Part shown: one piece after another, positions 30,453-38,420 of the stretch
How positions within the stretch are numbered: the stretch's first letter is position 1
How the letters are laid out: each line of letters starts with the position of its first letter
Assembly: GCF_019890725.1 (NCBI RefSeq)
Contig: NZ_JAINZZ010000059.1
Coordinates: 1-51,392 of the forward strand
Direction of reading: 5' to 3'
Length of the DNA: 51,392 nt
DNA from: Actinacidiphila acidipaludis
GTDB lineage: Bacteria > Actinomycetota > Actinomycetes > Streptomycetales > Streptomycetaceae
Translations under genes and position numbers: made by a program
The notes under the pieces: model-generated
What the model saw: the letters and a program-made list of their open reading frames with translations, nothing else
The model's database searches: none
Told to the model about the DNA's origin: nothing

Positions 30453-31356
30453 TCTCTTCCAGCCGCGTCAGCGCCAGCGCGTGGGCGCGGTCCAGGGCGT
30501 CCTCCGCCGGGACGGCGACGTCCGGCAGCACCCCGGTGCCCTCCCAGTTGGTGCCGGAGACCGGGTTGACCGCGCGGCCCACCGGGATGGTCGCCTCGAG
30601 GTGCGGGTGCACCGTCCAGCCTTCCCTGGGATGCGCGCCGCCGCCCGTGGTCTCGCCCACGACGACCGCACGGCCCAGCTGCTGGAGGTCGTACGTCAGC
30701 TCCTCGCCGCCGGAGAACGTGCCCGCGCCGGTCAGCACGTACAGCGGCTTGGTGCCGCCGAACCTGGCGCCGGGCACGTGGGTCTGGCTCCACGACTGCT
30801 CCTGGGTCTCCTCGCCCCGCCAGACCTGTGTGTTCAGATGTGTGCGCCGGTCCAGGAGGTAGCTGCACACCAGGGCGACCGTCTCCGGGTCTCCGCCCCT
30901 GCAACGGCGCAGGTCGAGAAGCAGTGCGGGAGCGGGTGCCACCAGGGTGAGCGCCGCCGCCAGCGGCTCGGCGGCCCATTCGACCGGGAACAGCACGGGG
31001 GCGAGTTCCAGCACGGCCACCTTGCCGCCCAGGAGCTCGACGCGGGGCGCGCCGCCCAGGGAGGCGTCGAAGTCGCGGCGCAGGCTGGTCAGGGCGGCCT
31101 CGCCCTTCCCGGACGGAACCTCGTCGGGGTGGAAGACGAGCCGCAGGTGCCTGTCGCCGTTGACCGACTGCAGGTCATCGGTGACCAGCCGGGCGAGTTC
31201 CTCGGCGCTGTCGACGGCGTAGGCGCCGGCGTCGCGCCGCCGCCGGAGCACGGCGGCTATCTGCTCGGCGACGTCGGGGAAGACGTAGTGCTCGGCGAGG
31301 AGACCGATCGTCTCGTCGAGAGCGGCGGCCAGGGCGGGCTGTGTGGTGGTCGTCAT
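30433..31356 (-). CDS. S41 family (IRBP/TSPc-like) peptidase
   Basis: The 307-residue protein has an N-terminal helical cap (ALDETIGLLAEHYVFPDVAE) and a TSPc catalytic domain (about 120-290; GKVAVLELAPVLFP, LLLDLRRCRGGDPETV). The nucleophile is Ser215 in GTFSGGEEL. The usual lysine general base of CtpA (T-x-G-K-G) is not in place: VVGETTGGGAHP is the interphotoreceptor retinoid-binding-like form, so activity may differ. No PDZ domain or signal peptide is seen, implying a cytoplasmic protein. ATG 31356 is divergent from an ArsR gene 58 bp away that probably controls it. Confidence 0.82.
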   Translation of the reverse strand: MTTTTQPALAAALDETIGLLAEHYVFPDVAEQIAAVLRRRRDAGAYAVDSAEELARLVTDDLQSVNGDRHLRLVFHPDEVPSGKGEAALTSLRRDFDASLGGAPRVELLGGKVAVLELAPVLFPVEWAAEPLAAALTLVAPAPALLLDLRRCRGGDPETVALVCSYLLDRRTHLNTQVWRGEETQEQSWSQTHVPGARFGGTKPLYVLTGAGTFSGGEELTYDLQQLGRAVVVGETTGGGAHPREGWTVHPHLEATIPVGRAVNPVSGTNWEGTGVLPDVAVPAEDALDRAHALALTRLEEITAARR

Positions 31357-31390
31357 GGCAGTGGAGTAGAGCACCGCGCTTGCGAAAGCG

Positions 31391-31411
31391 TCAAGAGAAT
31401 TAGACACTTGA
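31391..31411. promoter_or_regulatory. Candidate operator between S41 and ArsR genes
   Basis: The inverted repeat TCAAG-N11-CTTGA lies in an unusually AT-rich patch (AAGAGAATTAGACACTTGAT) between the divergent starts. Its size and position suit a winged-helix dimer. A promoter for each gene would have to overlap it. Confidence 0.5.
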
Positions 31412-31414
31412 TTC

Positions 31415-31954
31415 ATGGCCGACGAGACGCAGCGCCCGCACCCGCCCGAGGACGTCCAGGAGGTCGGCTCGCCCCAGCAGTTCGCGGCGCTGGCCCATCC
31501 GCTGCGCCAGCGGATCCTGTTCGCCCTGGGCCACCGCCCGGCCACCATCAGCGGGCTGGCCGTCCAGCTGGACACCCGCAAGGGCAACGTCGCTCACCAC
31601 CTGAAGGTCCTCCGCGAGGCCGGGCTGGTGTACGTCGCCGAGACGCGGCAGGTGCGCGGCGGGACCGAGCAGTACTACCAGCGGACCGCCCGCAGGATGC
31701 TGGTCGCAGAGCCGCAGGGCGCCGGCACGGCCGCGATGTTCGGTGCGTTCGCGCAGGAACTGGACCGGTCGCAGGCCGAGAGCGTCGTGACGCTGCGGCA
31801 CCTGCGGCTGACCGCGGAGCAGGCCCGCCGACTCGGCGAGACCCTGGCCCGGCTGGTCGACGAGGCCGAGGAGGCGCCCGCGGGCGAGCCGGTGCACGGC
31901 GTGCTGGTCGCGCTGTACGAGCGGGCCCGGCCGGAGGCGGACGGCCCGGCGTGA
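31415..31954 (+). CDS. ArsR/HTH_20-type winged-helix transcriptional regulator
   Basis: The 179-residue protein has a winged helix-turn-helix at about 20-100 (QQFAALAHPLRQRILFALGH, ISGLAVQLDTRKGNVAHHLK, EAGLVYVAETRQVRGGTEQY). The C-terminal half is helical and likely dimerises or senses a ligand. The metal-binding ELCVC motif of classical ArsR is absent. The divergent S41 peptidase gene is the probable target, and the inverted repeat in the 58-bp gap is the candidate operator. The start is ATG 31415. Confidence 0.82.
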   Translation: MADETQRPHPPEDVQEVGSPQQFAALAHPLRQRILFALGHRPATISGLAVQLDTRKGNVAHHLKVLREAGLVYVAETRQVRGGTEQYYQRTARRMLVAEPQGAGTAAMFGAFAQELDRSQAESVVTLRHLRLTAEQARRLGETLARLVDEAEEAPAGEPVHGVLVALYERARPEADGPA

Positions 31955-31982
31955 CGCCGCGGCGCCCGCTGCGGCGGGTCGC

Positions 31983-32011
31983 TTGACACGAAAATCGAAC
32001 AGCCATTCTCA
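31983..32011 (+). promoter_or_regulatory. recA promoter with SOS-like box
   Basis: A consensus -35 TTGACA (31983-31988) is followed, 17 bases on, by TTCTCA as a possible -10. Between them is GAACAGCCATTC (31997-32008), close to the Gram-positive SOS box GAAC-N4-GTTC; the recA promoters of other Streptomyces carry a similar GAAC..ATTC form. LexA is the expected repressor. The leader to ATG 32194 would be about 180 bases. Confidence 0.72.
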
Positions 32012-32193
32012 TGGAAGAGCCGTGCGGTTTTTCCGCGGCGGCGACAGTGCGCGGCCTGGCCGCATCACGGCTTTCCGGTCGCGGGAGGCCGGAGTTATCC
32101 ACAGGCCAGGCGGGACGTCCGGGCGCATTGTCAGTGGCAGGCGCTAGCGTCGTGGACGTGAAGCGATCGAACCAGACATCCCGGGTGGAACCC

Positions 32194-33309
32194 ATGGCAG
32201 GAAACGACCGCGAGAAGGCGCTCGACGCCGCGCTCGCACAGATTGAACGGCAGTTCGGCAAGGGTGCGGTCATGCGCCTCGGCGACCGGCCGAATGAGCC
32301 CATCGAGGTCATTCCCACCGGGTCGACCGCCCTGGACGTGGCCCTCGGCGTCGGCGGCCTGCCGCGCGGCCGTGTGGTGGAGGTGTACGGTCCGGAGTCC
32401 TCCGGCAAGACGACCCTCACCCTGCACGCGGTGGCCAACGCCCAGCGGGCCGGCGGCACCGTGGCCTTCGTGGACGCCGAGCACGCTCTGGACCCCGAGT
32501 ACGCCAAGGCCCTCGGCGTCGACACGGACAACCTGATCCTGTCCCAGCCGGACACCGGCGAGCAGGCTCTGGAGATCGTGGACATGCTGGTCCGCTCCGG
32601 CGCACTCGACCTCATCGTGATCGACTCCGTGGCAGCCCTCGTGCCGCGGGCCGAGATCGAGGGCGAGATGGGTGACTCGCACGTGGGTCTGCAGGCCCGG
32701 CTGATGAGCCAGGCCCTGCGCAAGATCACCAGTGCGCTCAACCAGTCGAAGACCACCGCCATCTTCATCAACCAGCTCCGCGAGAAGATCGGCGTGATGT
32801 TCGGCTCGCCGGAGACCACGACCGGTGGCCGCGCGCTGAAGTTCTACGCCTCCGTCCGGATCGACATCCGCCGGATCGAGACCCTCAAGGACGGCACGGA
32901 GGCGGTCGGCAACCGCACCCGCGTGAAGGTCGTCAAGAACAAGGTCGCGCCGCCCTTCAAGCAGGCCGAGTTCGACATCCTCTACGGTCAGGGCATCAGC
33001 CGTGAGGGCGGCCTGATCGACATGGGCGTGGAGCACGGTTTCGTCCGCAAGTCCGGTGCCTGGTACACCTATGAGGGCGACCAGCTCGGCCAGGGCAAGG
33101 AGAACGTCCGTAACTTCCTGAAGGACAACCCGGACCTGGCGGACGAGATCGAGAAGCGCATCAAGGAGAAGCTGGGCGTGGGCGTGCCGAAGGCCGAGAC
33201 CCCCGCGGCGCAGCCCGAGACGGATGCGGCCGCCGCCCCGGCCGACGCCGTCAAGGCGGAGGTCCCCGCCCCCAAGAAGGCGACCAAGGCCACCGCCGCC
33301 AAGGGCTGA
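32194..33309 (+). CDS. recA: RecA recombinase
   Basis: The 371-residue recombinase forms filaments on single-stranded DNA, carries out strand exchange and triggers LexA cleavage. Walker A GPESSGKTTL is at about 66-75; DLIVIDSVAALVPRAE (Walker B), the L1/L2 DNA-binding loops (AEIEGEMGDSHVGLQARLMS, then FGSPETTTGGRAL) and the C-terminal domain are intact. The Ala/Lys-rich tail (PAPKKATKATAAKG) is typical of Streptomyces. ATG 32194 (MAGNDREKALDAAL) is the conserved start; in-frame codons back to 32011 belong to the leader. recX follows after four bases. Confidence 0.98.
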   Translation: MAGNDREKALDAALAQIERQFGKGAVMRLGDRPNEPIEVIPTGSTALDVALGVGGLPRGRVVEVYGPESSGKTTLTLHAVANAQRAGGTVAFVDAEHALDPEYAKALGVDTDNLILSQPDTGEQALEIVDMLVRSGALDLIVIDSVAALVPRAEIEGEMGDSHVGLQARLMSQALRKITSALNQSKTTAIFINQLREKIGVMFGSPETTTGGRALKFYASVRIDIRRIETLKDGTEAVGNRTRVKVVKNKVAPPFKQAEFDILYGQGISREGGLIDMGVEHGFVRKSGAWYTYEGDQLGQGKENVRNFLKDNPDLADEIEKRIKEKLGVGVPKAETPAAQPETDAAAAPADAVKAEVPAPKKATKATAAKG

Positions 33310-33313
33310 GGCC

Positions 33314-33886
33314 ATGGCGCGCGGTTCCCAAGGACGCGGCGGCTCTTCCGAGTCGAGGGCCTCGCAAGAGCCGCCGCTCGATCCGGAGGAGCAGGCGCGG
33401 GCCCTGTGCCTGCGTCTGCTCACCGGAACCCCCCGCACCCGCAGGCAGCTGGCCGACGCCATGCGGAAGCGGGAGATCCCCGACGACGTCGCGGAACACG
33501 TCCTCGAGCGCTTCGAGGACGTGGGTCTGATCGACGACCAGGCCTTCGCCAACGCCTGGGTGGAGTCCCGCCATCGCGGACGCGGGCTTGCCCGCCGGGC
33601 CCTCGCCCGGGAACTCCACCACCGCGGTGTGGACGCCGAGATGGTGACGGAGGCGGTCGGCCTGCTCGACTCCGAGCAGGAGGAGGAGACGGCCCGCGAA
33701 CTGGTGAGCCGCCGGCTTCGGTCGACGCGCGGGCTCGATCGCGACAAACGCATCAGGCGCCTTGCGGGCATGCTCGCCCGCAAGGGGTACTCGGAGGGCC
33801 TGGCCCTCAAAGTGGTCCGCGACGCCCTCGCGCAGGAGGGTGCCGCTGAGGAAGAGGGGGAGGACGAGCCATGGCTGTGGGAGTAG
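33314..33886 (+). CDS. recX: RecX regulatory protein
   Basis: The 190-residue all-helical protein binds and limits RecA filaments. Three-helix RecX repeats are visible: EEQARALCLRLLTGTPRTRR, then VLERFEDVGLIDDQAFANAW, RARELHH-like ALARELHHRGVD, and RRLAGMLARKGYSEGLALKV. The N- and C-terminal tails are low-complexity (QGRGGSSESRASQE, EEEGEDEPWLWE). ATG 33314 lies four bases after the recA stop, so it is in the recA operon and damage-inducible. Confidence 0.95.
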   Translation: MARGSQGRGGSSESRASQEPPLDPEEQARALCLRLLTGTPRTRRQLADAMRKREIPDDVAEHVLERFEDVGLIDDQAFANAWVESRHRGRGLARRALARELHHRGVDAEMVTEAVGLLDSEQEEETARELVSRRLRSTRGLDRDKRIRRLAGMLARKGYSEGLALKVVRDALAQEGAAEEEGEDEPWLWE

Positions 33887-33993
33887 CGAACGCCGCGGCG
33901 CGCGACGCGATGGCCGTGTGGCACGCCGCCGCGACGACCGCCACCCGCATACCCGGCGTGGCTCGTCCGCCAGCTAGCGAGCCCGGCCGCTGA
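33871..33993 (+). CDS. Possible 40-residue ORF overlapping recX
   Basis: An ATG inside the recX 3' end opens a 40-codon frame (MAVGVANAAARDAMAVWHAA...) in a different frame, with a purine-rich GAGGACGAG upstream and strong GC3 bias. It also overlaps the convergent monooxygenase end by 20 bases. No family is recognised; it may be chance. Confidence 0.25.
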   Translation: MAVGVANAAARDAMAVWHAAATTATRIPGVARPPASEPGR

Positions 33994-35716
33994 CCCGCCG
34001 CCCGCCGGTGCCCCCGGCTCTGCCGGAGTCCTCGGTACCGGTGTCGCCATCGGTCGCGGCGTCGCTCGCCTCCGACGGTCCGTCCGCCACGTCGTCTCCG
34101 CCCCCGATCGCCGAGGGCGGGCCGCCGCGGGCCAGATCGGCGTAGGAGTACAGCTCCGCCGGCCGGCAGCCGGTCATCACCGTCACCAGGTGTCCGTCGG
34201 GCCGGACGAGCAGCACGCTGTGGGCGGTCGCGCCCGGGTAGGTCTCCGCGACGACCAGTTCGGCCGGAGTGGGCAGCGCGGCCACCGCCGAGGCCAACCG
34301 GGGCATCAGGCCGGCCGTCAGCCAGTGCCGGGACTCCCACACCCCGCTGCCCGGAGCCACCAGCACCACGACGAGACCTCGCCCGAGTCGGTCGCGCAGG
34401 CGCCCGGTCGTGCCGTCGAGGGTGATCACGGGCACGTCGTCGACGATGCCCCCGGGCGGGGTGTCGCACGCGGCCACCAGGGGCGAGGCGCCGGTCTTGC
34501 CCCCTGAACGCGGAGCGGGCAGCGACAGCGGCGACCGTGCGTACACCGAGGTCGCGGCGACCGCCCCCCGGCCGAGGTGGCTGTCGGTCAGCAGCTCGGC
34601 CTGTCCGCGCGCCGATCCGGACAGCAGCGACTGGCGCACCGCCTGCCAGGCGCCGCTCGCCCTCACCAGGGGGAGCGCCTGGTCGGTGGCCCGCAGCCGG
34701 GCGCCGACCGCACCACGGCGCTCGGCCTCGTAACTGTTCAGCAGAAGGGGGGAGGCTCCGTCATGCCAGGCGAGGGACAACTTCCAGGACAGGTTCTCCG
34801 CGTCCCGGATCCCTTCCTCGACGCCCTGCGCCCCCAGAGCGCCCATCAGGTGAGCGGCGTCCCCGGCGAGAAACACCCGCCCGACCCGCCAGCGCCGGGC
34901 GAGCCGCTGGTGCACGGGGTGATCGGCGGAGCCGACGAGCTCGTAGGGGACCACCTGGCCGCACCAGGCGGTGAGCGTCGAGCGGAGGCGTTCCACCAGG
35001 GCGTCCGAGGTCAACTGCCGCACCTGGGCGGGTAGCAGCCAGTCCAGCCGCCACAGCCCGTCCGGCAGCGGCCGCGCGGTGATCTCCTGTCCGGCGGGTG
35101 CGCCCGGTGGGTCCCGGTGCAGCAACGCCACACCCGGCTCGGGAAGTTCGGTGCGGACCACCACGACCGCCTGGCGGTCGACCGCGGTACGGCCCGGGAA
35201 ACGCACACCGAGCAGTTTGCGGACGGTGGAACGCGAGCCGTCGGCGCCGGCCAGGAAGCTGCCGCGCCACCAGGTCTCCTCGGTGCCGCGGGTGTGCACG
35301 CTCACCCCGTGCCCGTCCTGCTCCAGGGCGTCGATGCGGCACCCCGGAACCAGGCGCACCGAGCCGCACCGCAGCAGTTCCCGGCGCAGCCCCTGCTCCA
35401 GTACGTGCTGAGCGATGTGGACGGGTGCATCGCCGGGCTCGGGGCCGAAGTCGATCCGCAGCACCTCGGTGCGCCGCCGCAGGGTCCGCCAGGCGGCCCA
35501 TGTCGCGCCGTCGCGACGCAGCCCCTCGTACCCCAGGCGGTCCAGCAGGGCGGCGGTGTCAGGGCCGAGTACGGCAGTGCGCGGAAGCTGCAGTCCTTCG
35601 GGTCCGTGCGGCGCCTCCGCCCCGTCGAACACGATGACGGGGACGTCACGGCGGGCCAGCGCGAGAGCGAGGGTCAGGCCCACTGGGCCCGCCCCCGCGA
35701 CGATCACCGGGTCCAC
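33974..35716 (-). CDS. FAD-dependent aromatic-type monooxygenase
   Basis: The 580-residue protein is a group A flavin hydroxylase (FAD_binding_3). It has the Rossmann motif VAGAGPVGLTLALALA at residues 5-20, the D-G motif FLAGADGSRSTVRKL, and the G-D motif FLAGDAAHLMGALGAQGVEE. A C-terminal thioredoxin-like domain (about 440-540; GLVVVLVAPGSG, HSVLLVRPDGHLVTVM) is as in pentachlorophenol or phenolic hydroxylases, followed by an acidic Gly/Ser/Asp tail. It inserts one oxygen into an aromatic substrate using NAD(P)H; the substrate is unknown. GTG 35716 has GGGGG upstream. It is not part of a recognisable biosynthetic cluster. Confidence 0.85.
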   Translation of the reverse strand: MDPVIVAGAGPVGLTLALALARRDVPVIVFDGAEAPHGPEGLQLPRTAVLGPDTAALLDRLGYEGLRRDGATWAAWRTLRRRTEVLRIDFGPEPGDAPVHIAQHVLEQGLRRELLRCGSVRLVPGCRIDALEQDGHGVSVHTRGTEETWWRGSFLAGADGSRSTVRKLLGVRFPGRTAVDRQAVVVVRTELPEPGVALLHRDPPGAPAGQEITARPLPDGLWRLDWLLPAQVRQLTSDALVERLRSTLTAWCGQVVPYELVGSADHPVHQRLARRWRVGRVFLAGDAAHLMGALGAQGVEEGIRDAENLSWKLSLAWHDGASPLLLNSYEAERRGAVGARLRATDQALPLVRASGAWQAVRQSLLSGSARGQAELLTDSHLGRGAVAATSVYARSPLSLPAPRSGGKTGASPLVAACDTPPGGIVDDVPVITLDGTTGRLRDRLGRGLVVVLVAPGSGVWESRHWLTAGLMPRLASAVAALPTPAELVVAETYPGATAHSVLLVRPDGHLVTVMTGCRPAELYSYADLARGGPPSAIGGGDDVADGPSEASDAATDGDTGTEDSGRAGGTGGRRVSGRAR

Positions 35717-36043
35717 GCAGCGGCCCCCGGAAGGATTGCGGTCACAAAGCGTATGCAACTCACTGCGACTGCCCACGTCAAGCGACGGTCTCCCCTCGGC
35801 GCGGTGCGCGGGGACCACGCCTCGGCGCACCGGGCGGACGGTGCGGGCGCCTGCGATGCGTACCGGCTCGGTAACGGTCCGGCGCGTGAGCCGGTACCCC
35901 CTTGACGCAACCCGCCCCGATCGGGGTGGATTCGGTCGGAGAAGACCATGACCCGGTCGCCAGGGAACAGTTCCGTGAACACGCGGCAGCGTCCGGGTGG
36001 CCAGGACCGGCCAGAGCCGACCCTGATGAGGAGGAGGTGACGC
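35717..36043. promoter_or_regulatory. 327-bp divergent gap between monooxygenase and two-component genes
   Basis: No gene is seen. CTTGACG (35901-35907) is a possible -35 for the rightward regulator, followed by a perfect 12-bp palindrome CCCCGATCGGGG (35915-35926) that could be an operator. Leftward, the AT-richer stretch near 35740-35770 is a candidate promoter for the monooxygenase. None is more than suggestive. Confidence 0.35.
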
Positions 36044-36802
36044 ATGCGACTGCTGCTCGTGGAGGACGACGACCGGGTCGCCGCCGCCCTTTCCGCCGTA
36101 CTCGGACGGCACGGTTTCGAGGTCAGGCACGCCCGCAGCGGCGAGGAGGCGATCCAGGCCCTGCTGCCCGCCGAAGGCCCCGGCTTCGACTGTGTGCTGC
36201 TGGACCTGGGCCTGCCCGACCAGGACGGCTTCGAGGTGTGCAGCCGCATCAGGCGCCGCACGGCCACCCCGGTGATCATGGTGACCGCCCGCGCCGACAT
36301 CCGCTCGCGCATCCACGGCCTGAACCTGGGCGCCGACGACTACGTGGTCAAGCCGTACGACACCGGTGAGCTGCTGGCCCGCATACACGCCGTCAGCCGC
36401 CGCCCCCCGCTGCGCCCATCCACGCCCGCGGGCCAGGCCGCCGGCGCGGCGGCCGCACCCGCGGGGACCCTCGCCGCGGCCGAGCCGGCCGGTCAGGAGC
36501 GGGACACCGCGCTGCTGCTCGGCAGTGTCGCCATCGACCTGACGACCCGTCAGGTCACCGTGGGCGGCGACCCGGTGGCCCTCACCCGCAAGGAGTTCGA
36601 CCTGCTGGCCCTGCTGGCGCAGCGGCCGGGCGTCGTCTTCCGCCGCGAACAGATCATCAGCGAGGTCTGGCGGACCGCCTGGGAGGGCACCGGCCGCACC
36701 CTGGAGGTGCATGTGGCGTCGCTGCGGTCCAAGCTCCGGACCCCGGCCATGATCGAGACGGTCCGGGGCGTCGGCTACCGGCTCGTCGTGCCGGTCGGCT
36801 GA
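36044..36802 (+). CDS. OmpR/PhoB-family response regulator
   Basis: The 252-residue regulator has a receiver (1-120; LLLVEDDDRVAAALSAVLGR, phospho-Asp54 in LLDLGLPDQDG, MVTARAD, and the lysine of VVKPYD) and a winged-helix DNA-binding domain (about 160-250; GGDPVALTRKEFDLLALLAQ, RRLE-like TGRTLEVHVASLRSKL, VRGVGYRLV). They are joined by an Ala/Gly/Pro linker of about 35 residues. GGAGGTGACGC precedes ATG 36044. Its partner kinase starts 24 bases downstream. Confidence 0.93.
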   Translation: MRLLLVEDDDRVAAALSAVLGRHGFEVRHARSGEEAIQALLPAEGPGFDCVLLDLGLPDQDGFEVCSRIRRRTATPVIMVTARADIRSRIHGLNLGADDYVVKPYDTGELLARIHAVSRRPPLRPSTPAGQAAGAAAAPAGTLAAAEPAGQERDTALLLGSVAIDLTTRQVTVGGDPVALTRKEFDLLALLAQRPGVVFRREQIISEVWRTAWEGTGRTLEVHVASLRSKLRTPAMIETVRGVGYRLVVPVG

Positions 36803-36826
36803 CCCGGGCACGCCCCGGACCCCGCC

Positions 36827-38254
36827 GTGCGCACTCGACTGCTGCCGCTGCTCCTGGTGCTGATGGCCGGCGTCCTGCTGGCCCTGGGCTTCCCGCTGGC
36901 CGCCAGCCAGGCGGCGGCGCAGCAGCAGCGGGTCGTCGTCGACCGCATCGACGACACGACGCGTTTCGCCGCGCTCGCCCAGTTCGTCACCGCGCGCGGG
37001 GAGGGCACCCCGATCGACAGCGCGGACGCCGAGCGGCTGCACACCCTGCGCACCGAGCTCGACCGCTACCAGCAGCTGTACGGCATCAAGGCCGGGGTCT
37101 TCTACCGGGACCGCACGGCCATGGCGGCGGCACCGGCCGGGTGGCGGGTACCGGCGCGCGGCGAGCTGTACGACGCCTACTACTCGGCGCTGCTCGGCCG
37201 CCGCGCCCACGACCCGGAGCAGATCTGGCCCTGGCAGCGGCGCGACCTGGCGATCGCCTCGCCGATCGTGCGGGACGGTGATGTGGTGGCCGTGGTCGTC
37301 ACGGAATCGCCCACCGGTGCGCTGCGCTCCCGGATCCTGCACGGCTGGCTGCTGCTGGCGGCCGGCGAACTCGCCGCGATGGCCATCGCGGTCCTCTTCG
37401 CCGTCCGCCTGACCGCCTGGGTGCTGCTGCCGGTCGCCACTCTGGACCGGGTCACCCACGACATCGCCACCGGCCGCATGACCTCCAGGGTGCGGGCGTG
37501 GAGCGGGCCGCCCGAGCTGCGCCGGCTGGCCAAGTCCTTCAACGAGATGGCCGACAACGTCGAGGCCGTCCTGGAACAGCAGCGCGCCTTCGTGGCCGAC
37601 GCCTCCCACCAGCTGCGCAACCCGCTGTCGGCCCTGCTGCTGCGCATCGAGCTCCTCGGCCTGGAGCTGCCGGAAGGCCACACCGAGGCGGAGTCGGTGA
37701 AGGAGGAGGGCCACCGGCTGGCGCAGGTGCTGGACGATCTGCTCGGTCTGGCCGTCGCGGAGCGCTCGGGGAGCCATCTGGCGGTCACCGACATCGCCTG
37801 CCTGACCCGGATCCGCACCCAGGCATGGGAGGCCACGGCGCGGCGCGCGGACGTGTGCCTGCTCTTCGAGGGCCCGGACGACGACGGCGCGGTCCGCGGC
37901 TGGGCGGACAAGGTCGCGCTGTCCAGCGCGCTGGACGCGGTCCTCGACAACGCGATCAAGTTCACGCCGGCGGGGGAGTCGGTGGTCGTGCGGGTCGAGG
38001 GCGGCCCGGATCAGGTGGCGGTGCGGGTCGCCGACAGCGGCCCGGGTCTGACCGACGACGAACTCGACCGGATCGGCGACCGGTTCTGGCGCAGCGCCCG
38101 TCACCAGAACGTGCACGGCTCGGGTCTGGGCCTGTCCATCGCCCGCGCCCTGCTCAGCCAGGGTGGCGGCGCCATCACCTACGCCAAGCGCGATCCGCAC
38201 GGCCTCGAGGTCGTCCTCAGTGTGCCGCGCACCGCGCCCGTCCCCACGGGCTGA
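36827..38254 (+). CDS. Membrane sensor histidine kinase
   Basis: The 475-residue kinase has a first membrane segment at 5-25 (LLLVLMAGVLLALGFPLAA), an extracytoplasmic sensing region of about 150 residues, a second membrane segment (about 180-205; WLLLAAGELAAMAIAVLFAV), and a HAMP domain. HisKA follows with His261 in ADASHQLRNPL; the Q after His marks a subfamily seen in actinomycetes. The HATPase has DNAIKFTP, DSGPGLTDDE and GSGLGLSIA. It pairs with the upstream OmpR-type regulator. The signal is unknown; the convergent TAXI-type binding protein may bind its ligand. Confidence 0.92.
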   Translation: MRTRLLPLLLVLMAGVLLALGFPLAASQAAAQQQRVVVDRIDDTTRFAALAQFVTARGEGTPIDSADAERLHTLRTELDRYQQLYGIKAGVFYRDRTAMAAAPAGWRVPARGELYDAYYSALLGRRAHDPEQIWPWQRRDLAIASPIVRDGDVVAVVVTESPTGALRSRILHGWLLLAAGELAAMAIAVLFAVRLTAWVLLPVATLDRVTHDIATGRMTSRVRAWSGPPELRRLAKSFNEMADNVEAVLEQQRAFVADASHQLRNPLSALLLRIELLGLELPEGHTEAESVKEEGHRLAQVLDDLLGLAVAERSGSHLAVTDIACLTRIRTQAWEATARRADVCLLFEGPDDDGAVRGWADKVALSSALDAVLDNAIKFTPAGESVVVRVEGGPDQVAVRVADSGPGLTDDELDRIGDRFWRSARHQNVHGSGLGLSIARALLSQGGGAITYAKRDPHGLEVVLSVPRTAPVPTG

Positions 38255-38376
38255 GCGCCACTCGCAGTGCGGGCCGCGGCACCGTCCGCCGCGCGGGGGC
38301 ACCACGCCTGAGCGGGACCTTCGGGCAGAGCCGCGTCGTACGCCCGGTAAGGACCGCCGACGTCGTGCAGCGCCCC

Positions 38377-38420
38377 TTACGGTTTGACCGATTACGGCTC
38401 GACGATTACGGCTTGACCGA
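38377..38420. repeat. Three tandem copies of the TAXI gene 3' end
   Basis: TTACGGTTTGACCGA (38377-38391), TTACGGCTCGACGA (38392-38405) and TTACGGCTTGACCGA (38406-38420) are adjacent 14-15 bp units. Read leftward, the last one encodes the SVKP-stop end of the gene, so its end including the TAA has been copied twice downstream. Confidence 0.85.
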
